From assembly GCA_946811185.2 (NCBI GenBank), contig OX328112.1:28297442-28361441 (forward strand): a stretch of DNA of 64,000 nucleotides, read 5' to 3'. Positions 32,114 through 42,509 of the stretch are shown piece by piece; position 1 is the first letter of the stretch; every line of letters starts with the position of its first letter. This stretch comes from Hippopus hippopus. Its lineage: Eukaryota; Mollusca; Bivalvia; Cardiida; Cardiidae. The notes beneath the pieces are model-generated. The model was given only the letters and a program-made list of their open reading frames with translations. It was not told the DNA's origin and made no database searches. Both the position numbers and the translations under genes were made by a program.

Positions 32114-33605
32114 TACATGGATCCGTGGAAATCGATAATTGACCAATCAGGTCATCGCATTTATTTTACCTGATGTGTAGCCTTGTTGCTATTTCGGCTC
32201 CCAAACAAACGACTGTTAACGTTGGAGAGGTGCAATAGTATTTATTTATTTTGTGTTTTAAACGTTTGAATTTTAGAAAAAGTTTAAAATGTGTGCTTTG
32301 TGAACGTGTACCGCTGACGTGAGATCACGCAGAGGCTGTAGACAAGTTTGCATTATGATAATGACTGACAAATGAGACATTTGCAAGGAGTTCTGATCAG
32401 CGCTATATTACACAATGGATTAATTAAAGCGATAGTTTTTTCCTGTCGTAAAGATTCTGAAAGAGACAAAATTGTTTTTAAGTGGAAAACAAAGGTAAAA
32501 TCATAATTTATCAAATAGTTAATACTAATAAAACGAAAAAAAAGTTCACTTGAATATCTAACCTTGTTCAATAACCTCTGCACATCCAAAAAGTGGCACT
32601 TGTCATCAATGTTTCAGTTTGACGTTAATCTTAACCCTTGGTGCGTGAAGAACATGCTGAATGTGTACATATAGATCAGATTGCAAATAACATACAGTTT
32701 AATCTTGGATTAAAACTTTCTGCTATTTACAATAAGCATACTGACGTGAATTCCTTACTACATATTCCTCACTAAAAGTAGATTTCAATTATAAAAAAAG
32801 TCTAACTTCAATTCTGTACTGGTGGAAGTTCAGCTCAAAAGGCAACTTTTATTGATTAAATAAACTTTTGACTTTGTCATTTCAAAGTGGATTAGCACAT
32901 CTTTCATTTCAAAGGGTGTGTTGGTAAACTGATAATTGATAGGAAGTGTGTTTGATTGCAAACTGATTTACCGCTCTAATCAACTTGACCACCCGTTGTC
33001 TTCAGTATATCATAAGATAAACTACCGTCACTGATATTAACAAGTTTGTTAATTGATAGCACGCTTTTAAAATCATCAGACAACCCTTTTTCCCTTAACC
33101 TGAAATTGAAATTTTTCATAAACTTACACCCCCCTGTAGAATCAGTCAATCTATAAATTTTTCGAAATCCTTGTACGTTAGAGTTATTCAATCAAGTATG
33201 ATGTTGAGACGACTTAAGTAGCCTTACCAAAACAGTGGGTATCTCTAATTCTTTTATTCTGTGGCAAAACGGAGGATTGTTGAGGTGTTTCATTTTTAAA
33301 GTTCAAAACTTTGCTAAAACATGTAGATCTGTTACATAGTCCGTAGCCCCCATAATTCACACCTTTAGTACGTATCCTTGTGAAAATTAGTTCAATGATC
33401 TTTGAATTTCTTACCGAGAATTCATCATCGGCAGAAACATATGATGGAAATATTTTTCCGGAATTTTATTGAGAGAAACAGTAATGACAGCATGATTTAA
33501 GTAGCCTATCTGCTATACTGTATATGTATTTACTGTGGTTGTTTGGGAGCCCTTGGCAACAGTAACCAAGGAAGTCGGTTTATCGTATCACCACGGATCC
33601 ATGTA
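32114..33605. mobile_element. 1.49-kb element with long inverted ends and TA target site
   Basis: Perfect outer repeats TACATGGATCCGTGG / CCACGGATCCATGTA continue, with mismatches, for about 100 bp (ggctcccaaaca at 32198 mirrors tgtttgggagcc at 33539). It interrupts a family-A MITE (tttaaacatggaa before, ctgtttgggaaagggttaa after), and TA is present on both sides, as for Tc1/mariner insertion. The short ORFs inside (32353-32589, 32976-33191) show no transposase motif, so it is non-autonomous or decayed. Confidence 0.75.
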
Positions 33606-33744
33606 CTGTTTGGGAAAGGGTTAATTGCCAATCATTAGCAACACACAACAATTACTCAAGACACAGGACAGATGCAGGACAACCAAGTTTTACAAAAGCT
33701 ACCATGGGCCACTGTACCTAAGTTGTTCAGAGGTTCCCTTTTTT

Positions 33745-33905
33745 TTTAATCAAGAAGTTCTGGTTTGATCCACTCTGACAGTGCTTGTAATATGAGAGTG
33801 TCCTTGGGCAAGGCATAGCTGAAACCTACCTAAGTGATAATAAAACCATGGAAAAGATCAGTGCCTGTGACTGAAAAAATGTCAAAGGGAGTAAAACATA
33901 TCATT
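33745..33905 (+). repeat. tRNA-headed SINE (family 2), decayed
   Basis: 'ctggtttgatccactctgac', 'gtgtccttgggcaaggc' and 'gtgactgaaaaaatgtc' match the family-2 body, without a clear tail. Confidence 0.5.
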
Positions 33906-34068
33906 AAAGAAAAAAAATACGAAAACTTTTCTTGCGCATTAATTTGTGCTCAAATGAGCTAAAAATCAAAGAAATACTCAACTTTACAGCGGCTAATAAA
34001 TTCATAAATATTTTTTAGAAATAAGATCAACACTAGCCCCAAAGGCAACTATGATTGTGAAAAAAAAA

Positions 34069-34246
34069 TTAACACTTTACCAAACCATCCTGAAATTAAT
34101 GGTCCTGAGGAGAAAGGCTTTTGAAACATTGTTGGAAAAGGAGAAAATACTGGTAACCAGAAATCATCTGTTGGGCCTCATTTGATTTGTTCTCTGCAAA
34201 TGCTTTCAATCTGAAGGTTAAATTTTTGTCTTTTTCCAAAAGTTAA
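34069..34246. repeat. TTAA MITE (family A), hairpin shortened
   Basis: TTAACACTTTACCAAACC to AAAAGTTAA. It shares its right TTAA (34243-34246) with the next copy, so two elements sit back to back on one target. Confidence 0.75.
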
Positions 34247-34468
34247 CCCTTTACCACACAATACCCAGTTTTAATGACCCTGAGAAAGACAGCTTTTGAA
34301 AACATGGTTGGAAAAGGAGAAAATGCTGGTAACCAGCATTTTCTTCTTTTCCCACAATGTTTTCAACCATTTCCAAGACAGAAATCATCTTTGGAGCCTC
34401 ATTTAATTTGTCCTTTCCAAATGCTTTCAATTTGGCTGTTAAAATTTTGTCATTTGGTAAAGAGTTCA
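34243..34468. repeat. TTAA palindromic MITE (family A)
   Basis: TTAACCCTTTACCACACAA at the left, hairpin gagaaaatgctggtaaccagc, right end ggtaaagagttca. Lies directly downstream of receptor exon 5. Confidence 0.82.
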
Positions 34469-34501
34469 AGGTTAACTGTCAGCTTTTTCCACAAATATTA
34501 C

Positions 34502-34584
34502 CTTTTTCATGTCCAGGCATTGGTATCCACCTGTCACATGATTTGATATACAGGTGAATTCACTATATGGACAAACCCTTGTAT
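34502..34584 (-). CDS. Receptor exon 5: N-terminal half of LDLa repeat 2
   Basis: An 83-nt exon, acceptor TTTTCACAG and donor GTAATA, phase 1 in and phase 0 out. It encodes TRVCPYSEFTCISNHVTGGY followed by QCLDMKK. The acidic half of the module is supplied by exon 6. The loop between the second and third cysteines is longer than usual (ISNHVTGGYQ), and the usual CIxxxW segment is CLDMKK, so the fold may be non-standard. An internal GTGGAT after ACAG could be an alternative donor, but only the chosen end restores a six-cysteine repeat. Confidence 0.85.
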
Positions 34585-34595
34585 CTGTGAAAAGA

Positions 34596-34860
34596 TTAAT
34601 AGATTGTATGGTGTAAAATTCATATGGTGGCGGCCAGTGCACCTATTCATGCTTTCCTGGAGTTTCTTTTTACCAGCACATTGCACATATTTTATTTCCA
34701 TGCCATTGGCTGTTTTTACGCATAATCATTGTTGAAACAATGATCAGCAGCAAGAGAGAGGTTTGAATCCTGGAAAGAAAATGGCCAAGCTGGGGATTCC
34801 AAGCAGTGACCACTCGAGTCCTGTGCCCCACAGACTGTGCTACAGGGACTCTGGCTATCT
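34596..34860 (-). repeat. tRNA-headed SINE (family 1)
   Basis: 'ggcggccagtgcacctattc' and 'ctttcctggagtttct' match the family body; decayed head near 34805-34860. Confidence 0.65.
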
Positions 34861-35100
34861 GCTGAATGAGAAAGAAATGTATCATACATTAACCTAGGTT
34901 TCCCATTCAAACACTTGCAAAACAGCCCTAAGTGTAGTCAAAGACAAACATGCATCAAATCACATCTTAGTAAAAGCTAGTTCTAAGACTATAGCTAGTC
35001 TACTATGGGTACTTAATACCTAACCTTTCTCTGCAACATTACTTTCCCCTATGGAAAATCTAAACCCTTACAGTTATTACATGTGAAACTGGCAAAGATC

Positions 35101-35370
35101 AAGTGGCCTGCAACATGCGAAAAAGGACACTCGGACATTTGCGTAAAGTGCCATCTCGGATCAGCCTGCGCAGTCTGCACAGGCTAATCCGAGACGACAC
35201 TTTCTGTTTTTATGTAATTTTCTGTTTTGCGCATGTCTACTGAAGAGCAAAATCTAATGCAGTCATAAAGTGCCGTCTCGAATTAGCCTGCGCGGACTGT
35301 GCAGGCTGATCCGAGACGATACTTTACACAAATGTCCGAATGCCCTTTTTTGCGTGTTGCAAGCCAAGTA
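35101..35370. repeat. Inverted-repeat element 'cctgcaacatg / gtgttgcaagcc'
   Basis: Two inverted halves, each with cagcctgcgcagtctgcaca-type sequence and 'gagacgacactttc' or 'gagacgatactttac'. Same family as 26403-26672 and better preserved. The ORF at 35263-35448 lies within it. Confidence 0.75.
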
Positions 35371-35527
35371 AGGAATCTCCAGTCTGGCAGTTGTAATTAT
35401 CCCACCTCTTTCCCCAAAATTAATGTAACATGCATTGACTTGGATCACCTATTCAAGAGCTAACCATATACCCTCTTGATTCAAAATCACAGGGACATGA
35501 CTTGTACCAAACTGCTTTGCTGTAAAT

Positions 35528-35800
35528 TGATTAATTGATTGTATGGTGTTTAATGCTGTTTTCAACATTATTTCAGATATATCTTAGCAGCCACTACACC
35601 TATCCATGCTTTTCCTGCTTTACCAGTACCTCCCACGATATTATTCCCAAGCCACTGGCTGCTTTCCCATGTAACCATCCCAGAAACAATGATCAGCAGT
35701 TAGAAGAGGAATGTATCCTATTGCAATGACTATCATCAATCCTCAGAAGAAATTGGCCATATTGGGGATTGGAATCAGCAAGCCCTAGTCTCAAGTGCAT
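35528..35800 (-). repeat. tRNA-headed SINE (family 1)
   Basis: Tail-side ttgattaattgattgtatgg, then 'ctatccatgcttttcctgc', 'caagccactggctgctttcc' and 'caatgactatcatcaatcct'. Minus orientation. Confidence 0.65.
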
Positions 35801-36126
35801 TGTTGTAAAACCTAGCTTAACAATGAGACTTTCAAGTGCTTTGTAACTTTTTTCAGCACTCTCCATGATAACAGAAACTGAAAAAAGTGACCAAAACTGA
35901 AAGTGGTCTTGCAGACAAAGAAGATGAAGATCGGATAGCACAGAACATACAATCTCTAATTATATCTTCATAGCCTTTAAATTATTAGAAATTTTCTGTG
36001 CAAAGTAACTCTTAAGTTGCACTACAGCTTTTTTCTTGTCCCGAAAATGTTATAAATTTTTCCAGTAAAATTCTGTGAAAATCATGTGACCTGGTTCCAA
36101 GCCATCTTTAATGCAAGGGATACAAT

Positions 36127-36351
36127 TTAACCCTATACAAAAGGGTCCTATGTTTTAATGACCCCCAACTCAGAAGGGTTTCAAAAATATTGTGGGAAAT
36201 GGATAAAATGCTGGTTACCAGCATTATCTCCTTTTCCCAAAATGATTTCTTACTTTTTGAAGACAATTCCCATCATTGGAGCCACATTTCATATGGTGTC
36301 TTCAAATTATGCTGGGGGAGGCTAAAATTTCCCTGTTTGGTGAAGGGCTAA
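36127..36351. repeat. TTAA palindromic MITE (family A)
   Basis: TTAACCCTATACAAAAGG to TTTGGTGAAGGGCTAA, core aaaatgctggttaccagc. Close to three further hairpin elements between here and receptor exon 4. Confidence 0.78.
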
Positions 36352-36375
36352 AAAACATTTGAAAAAAAAAACCAT

Positions 36376-36595
36376 GAACTCTTTCCATATCATAGACGAC
36401 ACCAGAAGCTTTTGTGGACAATGTAGATCAAGATCAGACTGCACAGAAAGTTCAGTCTGATCTCTGATCTACACTGTCCACTGCTATATTCTAGACTGAC
36501 CGAACTGTCTCTTGATCTTGCGGAGGAAATATTTTTTCAGCCTTTGAAAAAATGCAATTTATTTATTCAGTAGTGAAAGAATTAACCCTTTCTGC
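36376..36595. repeat. MITE family B, inverted partner at 55886-56105
   Basis: gaactctttccatatcatag, hairpin gatcaagatcagactgcaca and gaattaac at the right. The copy at 55886-56105 is the same sequence in reverse orientation with TTAA at both ends. Confidence 0.72.
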
Positions 36596-36796
36596 GCAAT
36601 AGGCCAAAACAGGGATTTTTGCAGATGGCATAGGTCAAGATCAGATTGCACAGAATGTGCAGTCTGATCTTGGATCAATACCATCCCCTTGTTTAGTCAA
36701 GCCTAAGAGACATAAATCGCTCTGAGTGTCAGTGGATTCCATTTTATGTTGTCGACATGGATCGAGTTTATATATTTTTGGCACTGAAAGAGTTAT
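36592..36796. repeat. MITE family B
   Basis: TTAACCCTTTCTGCGCAATA, hairpin around cagattgcacagaatgtgca, right end ctgaaagagttat. Shares its left TTAA with the previous element. It ends 42 bp from receptor exon 4. Confidence 0.72.
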
Positions 36797-36837
36797 ATGT
36801 TGCAACATACCACTAAACAATCAAATCTAACACATAC

Positions 36838-36969
36838 CACAATTTAAGTCCAGTTTCTCATCACTATTGTCGCCACAGTCGTCAGTGTGATCGCAGACCC
36901 ACAGGTTTGAGATACATTTACCATTGCTGCATTGAAACTGTTCTGCAGAACATCTCTTTCTGGTCATTG
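36838..36969 (-). CDS. Receptor exon 4: LDLa repeat 1
   Basis: A 132-nt phase 1-1 exon, acceptor TTTCTAG and donor GTATGT. After TMTRKR comes one complete LDLa module: [20 protein letters not shown] then [18 protein letters not shown]. All six cysteines and the calcium-binding acidic run ([12 protein letters not shown]) are present, so this repeat should fold and bind Ca2+. It opens the first ligand-binding cluster. Phase 1-1 single-module exons are the norm for LDLa repeats in this superfamily. Confidence 0.92.
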
Positions 36970-37264
36970 CTAGAAATAGGTAAAAACTGCATTATATTTC
37001 TGCTTCATGGCATTTTTCAAATACTGACCAATCTGATTTGGGCGTTCTGGGTAGAGAACTGGACTACTTTTCCATAAAACAACTGTTATTTCGAATTTCA
37101 AAATAAAATAAATGTTTACTCAGTAAAACACTACCTGTTATGTTTCATCCAGCTATGGTTTGCTAGCATGTAACCTAGGCACCAGTCATTTATTAGAACA
37201 GCTCTTAGAGGCTTAGGAAATAGCTTGGGTATGAGCCCAGACATTTATTGTTAATTAATCTGTG

Positions 37265-37412
37265 GAAACCAGTATTTTAATTGGAATCAAATTCTTTCAC
37301 GAAATTTTAAAGAGGACCATGGCAGGATAATTTCTGTGAAGTTAAGATTGGATGGGTAGTTTCAGAGAAATGACATAACCTCACTGGCCTTCGGCAAGTC
37401 GAGCTCAAAAAA
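37265..37412 (+). repeat. 3' fragment of the 'gagggccatgatggccct' element
   Basis: 'ggaatcaaattctttcacga', 'gaccatggcaggataatttc' and 'cactggccttcgg' match the end of the long copy at 57876-59016. Confidence 0.65.
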
Positions 37413-37776
37413 GCACTGAAGTCTTGTTTTTAAAGTTCTTGATATTTAGCATGAGTGTTTGTAGCATGGTTGAAAGAGCACAAAGTTTCATTCCTTTTGC
37501 AGACAGTGTAGATCAAGATCAGACTGTACAGAAAGTGCAACCTGATCCTGGTATTACTCCTTCAACTATTTTGTGATATACACTTGCCAAAGAAGTCCAG
37601 AAAATACAATAACTGAGAATTTTTTCTCCTATTTACAGGTGAATCAAATGTGGCTCAAATAATGGGATTTATCTTTATAAGCCTAGAAAATTATTATGGG
37701 AAGAGGAGAAAATCCTGGTTACCAGCATTTCTCCTTTTCCTACAATGTTTTCTCAAAATCTGTCTCTTTTCTATTT

Positions 37777-38062
37777 GTTTGTATAGGGTTGTATGCCACT
37801 TTAAACATCGCTTCAGTTATCTCCTGGGCCAGTCCACCTACCCTTGCTCTTTTACCAATACTTTGCGCAATATTCTTCCCTAGCCTCTGGCTGCTTTCCC
37901 TCACAACCATAGTCCAAAACAATGATCAGCAGTACTTAAGAGAGGACTTAATCCTGTCGCATTGACCATCATCAATTCTTGGAGAAAAACTGGCCAAGCT
38001 GAGTTTTGAACTGTCAACCCCCTGGTTTCAAGTCATGTATGTTATTGACTAAGCTACTGGGC
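37777..38062 (-). repeat. tRNA-headed SINE (family 1), copy A
   Basis: 'cctctggctgctttccctca', 'aacaatgatcagcagta' and a head at about 37995-38060 (gactaagctactgggctt). Counterpart in copy B at 48165-48470. Confidence 0.65.
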
Positions 38063-38344
38063 TTGACCATCTCTTTTATAAAACCTGTACATGTTCTTTT
38101 TTTTTTACCCTCAACCACACAATTCAGAGATTTAACGATGTAGAAGAAAAAGGCTATAAAAACATTGCTTTCCCCACAGTGTTATATACCTTTTAAAGGC
38201 AAACCTTATTCCTTGAGTCACATTTGTCGTCTGCAAATGCCCTCAATTTGGACAAGTCTGAAATTTCATTGTTTTACTAACCTTTTACCAAACAAGATTT
38301 TTTTTTGTCTTTGATATTACACAATAATCAAATATCTACAGTTA

Positions 38345-38562
38345 TATCTATACCAGATGACAAAATTATGGACCTGTCCAAACTAAAAGCACATGCAGAT
38401 GACAACGTAAACATGAATCAAACAATGAAATTTGGTTGTTTAAGAAAAGAAAATATTGTGGAAAATGGAGAAAATGCAGCATTTTCTCTTTTTCCCACAA
38501 TGTTTTCAAAAGTCTTCTTTCTCAAAGTTGTTAAAACTTGTGATTGTGTGGTAAAGGGTTAA
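38345..38562. repeat. TTAA MITE (family A), copy A
   Basis: 'accagatgacaaaattatgg' to GTGTGGTAAAGGGTTAA. The hairpin has lost its centre (gagaaaatgcagcattttct). Counterpart with the same loss at about 49397-49605, so the deletion predates the segmental duplication. Another decayed family-A copy follows at 38679-38900. Confidence 0.75.
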
Positions 38563-39019
38563 AGGGAAAATAGAATGATCCTACAAAAACATGTGACATC
38601 TACTCACATACTTTTTAAAAAAACAAAACGCACACACACACACACAAAGAAAACTATGTTTTTTTTTCAAAATGAACTAACCCTTTACAGTATAGTGTTT
38701 TTCCAACTATGCAGGTAGGTTTTATAAAAACATTGATGGATAAGGAGAAAATCTGTTAATCAGCATGTTCTCCTATGCCCACAATGTTTTCTTTCCTATC
38801 AAGAAATTCCATCTTTTCAGAAAGATTTAAATTGTAGTCTGTAAATGTTTTCAAAGTGGACAAGTCTAAGATTTTGTAGTATGGTGAAGTGGTTTGTCCA
38901 AATATAAGATAGTTACATTCTATCAAGGGAAGGGTTAAAAAATGGGGACAAAATCAAGAGTAAGTGGACTCATCCAAATCTAAGAAATCGAAACATCATT
39001 CTTCCAGAAGAAAAATAAA

Positions 39020-39690
39020 GCAATGTGGGCAGATTACAAAAATAGGCTCACTGAAAATAAATGGACTCTTCCAATTTCAATAAATCATAAGAGCTTAAAT
39101 TAGATTGAATGGAATGTAATCTTCCAAATTCAAAGAATTGTGACTGAACTCAAACTTTAATACTGCAAGTTAAATGGACTCTTCCAAAATCAAATTCTAA
39201 GAACTAAAACCATATGTAATAAAATGGACTCTTCCAAAACCAAACTGTGTGAAAATTGAAACTAGAGTAATAGAATGGACTCTTCCAAAATCAAATTGAA
39301 AGAGATTTGAAATTATACTAAATAAAATGGACTATTCCAGAATCAATTGTTAGAGAACTAAAACTAGATGAAGTTGAATGGACTCTTCCAAATTCAATTA
39401 ATTCTAAGAGAAGTGAAACTAGATTTTATTGAATGGACTGTTCCAAATTCAATGAATTCTCAGAGAACTGAACCTTAATTTTATGGAATGGACTCTTCCA
39501 AATTCAATGATTTCTCAGAAAACCATGAAATTAAATTGAATGGAATCTTCCAAATTCAATAAATATTCAGAGATCTGAAACTAGATTAATTGGAATGGAC
39601 TGTTCTAAATTCAATAAATTCTTAGAGAACTGAACCTAGATTCAGTGGAATGGACTACTCCAAATTCAATACATGGTTTGAAAATAAAAA
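39020..39690 (+). repeat. ~50-bp minisatellite array 'aatggactcttccaaattca', copy A part 1
   Basis: About 12-13 degenerate units, each with aatggactcttccaaattca, then atgaattctaagagaactga and aaactagattaa. Unit length is roughly 48-58 bp. The array resumes at 40035-40190, 42100-42507 and 43985-44370. Not coding: frames are broken at random between units. Confidence 0.85.
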
Positions 39691-39706
39691 CAATGAACTG
39701 CTTTAA

Positions 39707-40024
39707 TTGATTGATTGATTGTATGGTGTTTAACGCCGTTTTCAACATTATTTCAGTTATATCGCGGCGGCCAGTGCACCTATCCATGCATTCCTGGAGT
39801 CTCTTTTACCTGTACTTCGCACAATTTTCTTTCCAAGCCACTGGCTGCTTTCCCACATAATCATCGTCGAAACAATGGTCAGCGGTGGCAGAGGAATGAA
39901 TCCTGTCGCAGTGACTATCATCAATCCTCGGAAAGAAACTGGCTGAGCCAGGAGTCGTAGCCAGGGATCCAACCCTGTGTTCTCAAGTCCTGCACGCTAC
40001 TGACTGAGCTACCGGGGCTCGGCT
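39707..40024 (-). repeat. tRNA-headed SINE (family 1), young insertion with 12-bp target duplication
   Basis: Flanked by perfect gaactgctttaa repeats (39695-39706 and 40025-40036). The tail is ttgattgattgattg at the left and the tRNA head is at the right (gactgagctaccggggctcgg). The matching place in copy B (50925-50936, ggactgctttaa) has no insert, so this SINE moved after the segmental duplication. Confidence 0.9.
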
Positions 40025-40195
40025 GAACTGCTTTAAAATAAATGGACTCTTCCAAGTAAATGGACTGTTCCATATCGTAGGAACAGCACACAAGCAACCC
40101 AAGCCCAAAATGCTATGAAAGTTAAATGGAATCTGCCAAATCAAACAATTTCAAAAGGATTGAAAATAGTAGACTCTTCAAAATACAATAACACC

Positions 40196-40506
40196 CAGCC
40201 CCCATAGCTCAGTTGGTAGTGTGCAGGACTCAAGAACAGGGTGTCCCTGGTACCATTCCCGACTCTGCCAATTTCTTTTCAAGGACTGATTATAGTCATT
40301 GCGACAGGATTCATTCCTCTCACTGCTGACCATTCTTTAGATGATGGTTATGTGGGAAAGCAGCCAGTGGCTTGGAAGCCTTGGGAAGAATATTGTGCAT
40401 ATTACTTGTAAAAGAAACTCCAGGAAAGCATAGATAGTTGCACTGGCCGCCTCGATATAACTGAAATAATGTTGAAAATTGCATTAAACACCATACAATC
40501 AATCAA
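40196..40506 (+). repeat. tRNA-headed SINE (family 1), shared by both copies
   Basis: Head 'catagctcagttggtagtgt' with a decayed B box, body 'gggaaagcagccagtggctt', tail aatcaatcaaaa. The counterpart at 51097-51393 shows this insertion predates the duplication. Confidence 0.75.
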
Positions 40507-40751
40507 AATTCAATGAATTTTAAAGTTTCAATGACAACTTTGAAGACATGTTCCTAATATATGGACAACAAACATTAATCAAGGTTTAGGGTATCAAATC
40601 TTGAGGAAACATTGTGGGGAAAAGAGAAATTGCTCTTTTCTAGTATTTTCTCATTCTGTCACAATATTTTTTGGGTACACAATAATCAAATTGTCCAATC
40701 AAATATAATTATAAAACATTCAAACAAAAAGTCAATAAATGGAATGCTCCT

Positions 40752-40998
40752 AAATAACTCTTTACCACATGATAAAATTTTAGACTTATCCAAATTTGAA
40801 AATATTTGAAGACAATTTAAATATGGCTCAAAATATGGAATTCATCTTTGATAGGGTAGATAATATTGTGGGAAAAGGAGAAAATGCTGGTAACAAGCAT
40901 TGGTAAAGGAGAAACAAGCATTTTCTCCTTTTCCCACAACATCTTCAAAAGAATTCCTTCTCAAGTTTGTTAAAACTTGGGATTGTGTGTTAAAGGAT
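40752..40998. repeat. TTAA MITE (family A), copy A
   Basis: 'taactctttaccacatgata' to 'gattgtgtgttaaaggat', with an extra 'aagcattggtaaaggagaaac' inside the hairpin. Counterpart at 51640-51862. Confidence 0.72.
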
Positions 40999-41466
40999 AA
41001 TACATGGACAGATTCAATATAAACATTTGACATCTACTCACATACAAAAACATACAGAGAAAACAATGAAATGGTTTTACATGCACTTCAGAATAAACAT
41101 TTCCTCAGGCATTCCAGTGTTTTTCCAACCTTGTAGCAAGGTTTTATAAAACTTTATGGGAAGATGAGAAAACAATGTTTACCAGCAATTTCTCCTGTTT
41201 CGATAATGTTTTCTACCCTGGAAATTCTTGCAAATAAAGACAAGTCCTCAATTTTGTCTTAAAACTGATAAAGGGTCTTATAAGCTCCAACGATAAAATT
41301 TTAGACTTCTCCAAATGGAAAGATTTTGCAGACAAAAAATCAAGGGCAGCTAGAATAAAGGAATTTGTATTCCATAAGATAGAACAGACTGTGGGAAAAG
41401 GAAAAAATGCTGGTGTAACTCGGAACTGTGTGGTAAAGGGTTAAAGCATTTAAAAAAAATCCCATA

Positions 41467-41941
41467 TTAACCCTATACAACATGACCCCGGGTTTCATCA
41501 ACCCTGAAATTGATTGATTGAATGGTGTTTTATGCAGCTTTCAACATTATTTCAGTCATATCACAGTGACAGCCCACATATTCATGTATTTTCTGGATTT
41601 CACCAGAACTAGCCTAGGGCTCTGAAGTGTCTTGCCCAAGCACAATCCCACAAAAAAGCCCAGTGGATTCAGTGAGGCTTGAACCCGGGGCCTTCCGGTC
41701 ACGAGTCCTACACTTTACCACTGAGCCAGCCAAGACCTTCTACTGAACCTGAGAAAGACACCTTTTAAAAACATTGTGGAAAAAGGAGAAAAATGTAATA
41801 AACAGCATTTTCTCTTCTTCCCACAGTGTTTCCTACCCTATCAAAGACAAGCTCCATTATATAGCCAAATTTAAATTGTTGTCCGTAAATGCTTTCAAAC
41901 TGGACAAGTCCAAGATTTTGTCGTATGATATAGGGTTAAAG
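41467..41941. repeat. TTAA MITE (family A) carrying a SINE, copy A
   Basis: The left piece ends 'catcaaccctgaaa' and the right piece resumes 'actgaacctgagaaagacac' after the SINE at 41511-41744, running to gatatagggttaa. The same nested arrangement is at 52368-53043. Confidence 0.75.
41511..41744 (-). repeat. tRNA-headed SINE (family 2) nested in a MITE
   Basis: Tail ttgattgattgaatggtg at the left; head with 'gaggcttgaacccgggg' and 'ctttaccactgagccagcc' at the right. In copy B the flanks atcaaccctaaga / atcaaccctgaga form a ~13-bp target duplication. Confidence 0.78.
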
Positions 41942-42099
41942 GAACGGTCCAAATAGCAGACATTTAAATATTATCAATAGAAGGATAAGAAATGGAAATT
42001 CAATCCAGAAAAAGAGGACTCATCCAAATCTAAGACATTGCAACATTATTCTTCTAGGACAAAAGAAACCAAGTGAATAGATTTAAAGAACAGGCTTAT

Positions 42100-42507
42100 T
42101 GAAAAGGTATGGACTCTTCAAAATTCATTGAATCAAAAGAGAACTGAAGACTGAAATGAATATAATCTTCCAAATGGATTGAATTGTAAGAGAACTTAAA
42201 GTAGATTAAATGAACTGGACTCTTCCAAATTCAACAATTTGTAAGAGAACTGGAACTCTATTCAATGGACTATTCCAAATTCTTAAAATTTCAAGAGAAC
42301 TTTAGCTAGATTAAATCTAATGGACTCGTCCAAACTGGAAGAATCGTAAGAGAATTGTTATATAAATAGAATGGCCTCTTCCAAATCAACTGAATTCTAA
42401 GAGAACTGAAAATGATTTGATTAAAATGGACTCTTCCAAACTGATGAACTTAAACTAAATGTAATGGACTCTTTCAAATTCAATTAATTGTAAGAGAACT
42501 GAAATTA
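42100..42507 (+). repeat. ~50-bp minisatellite array, copy A part 2
   Basis: Seven or so units of the aatggactcttccaaattca type, stopping at the TA where the Tc1-like element inserted and resuming at 43981. Confidence 0.8.
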
Positions 42508-42509
42508 TA

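Noticed and set aside
32353..33191. Possible transposase fragments within the 1.5-kb element
   Set aside because: No DDE, zinc-finger or helix-turn-helix motif seen; ORFs are short and AT-driven.
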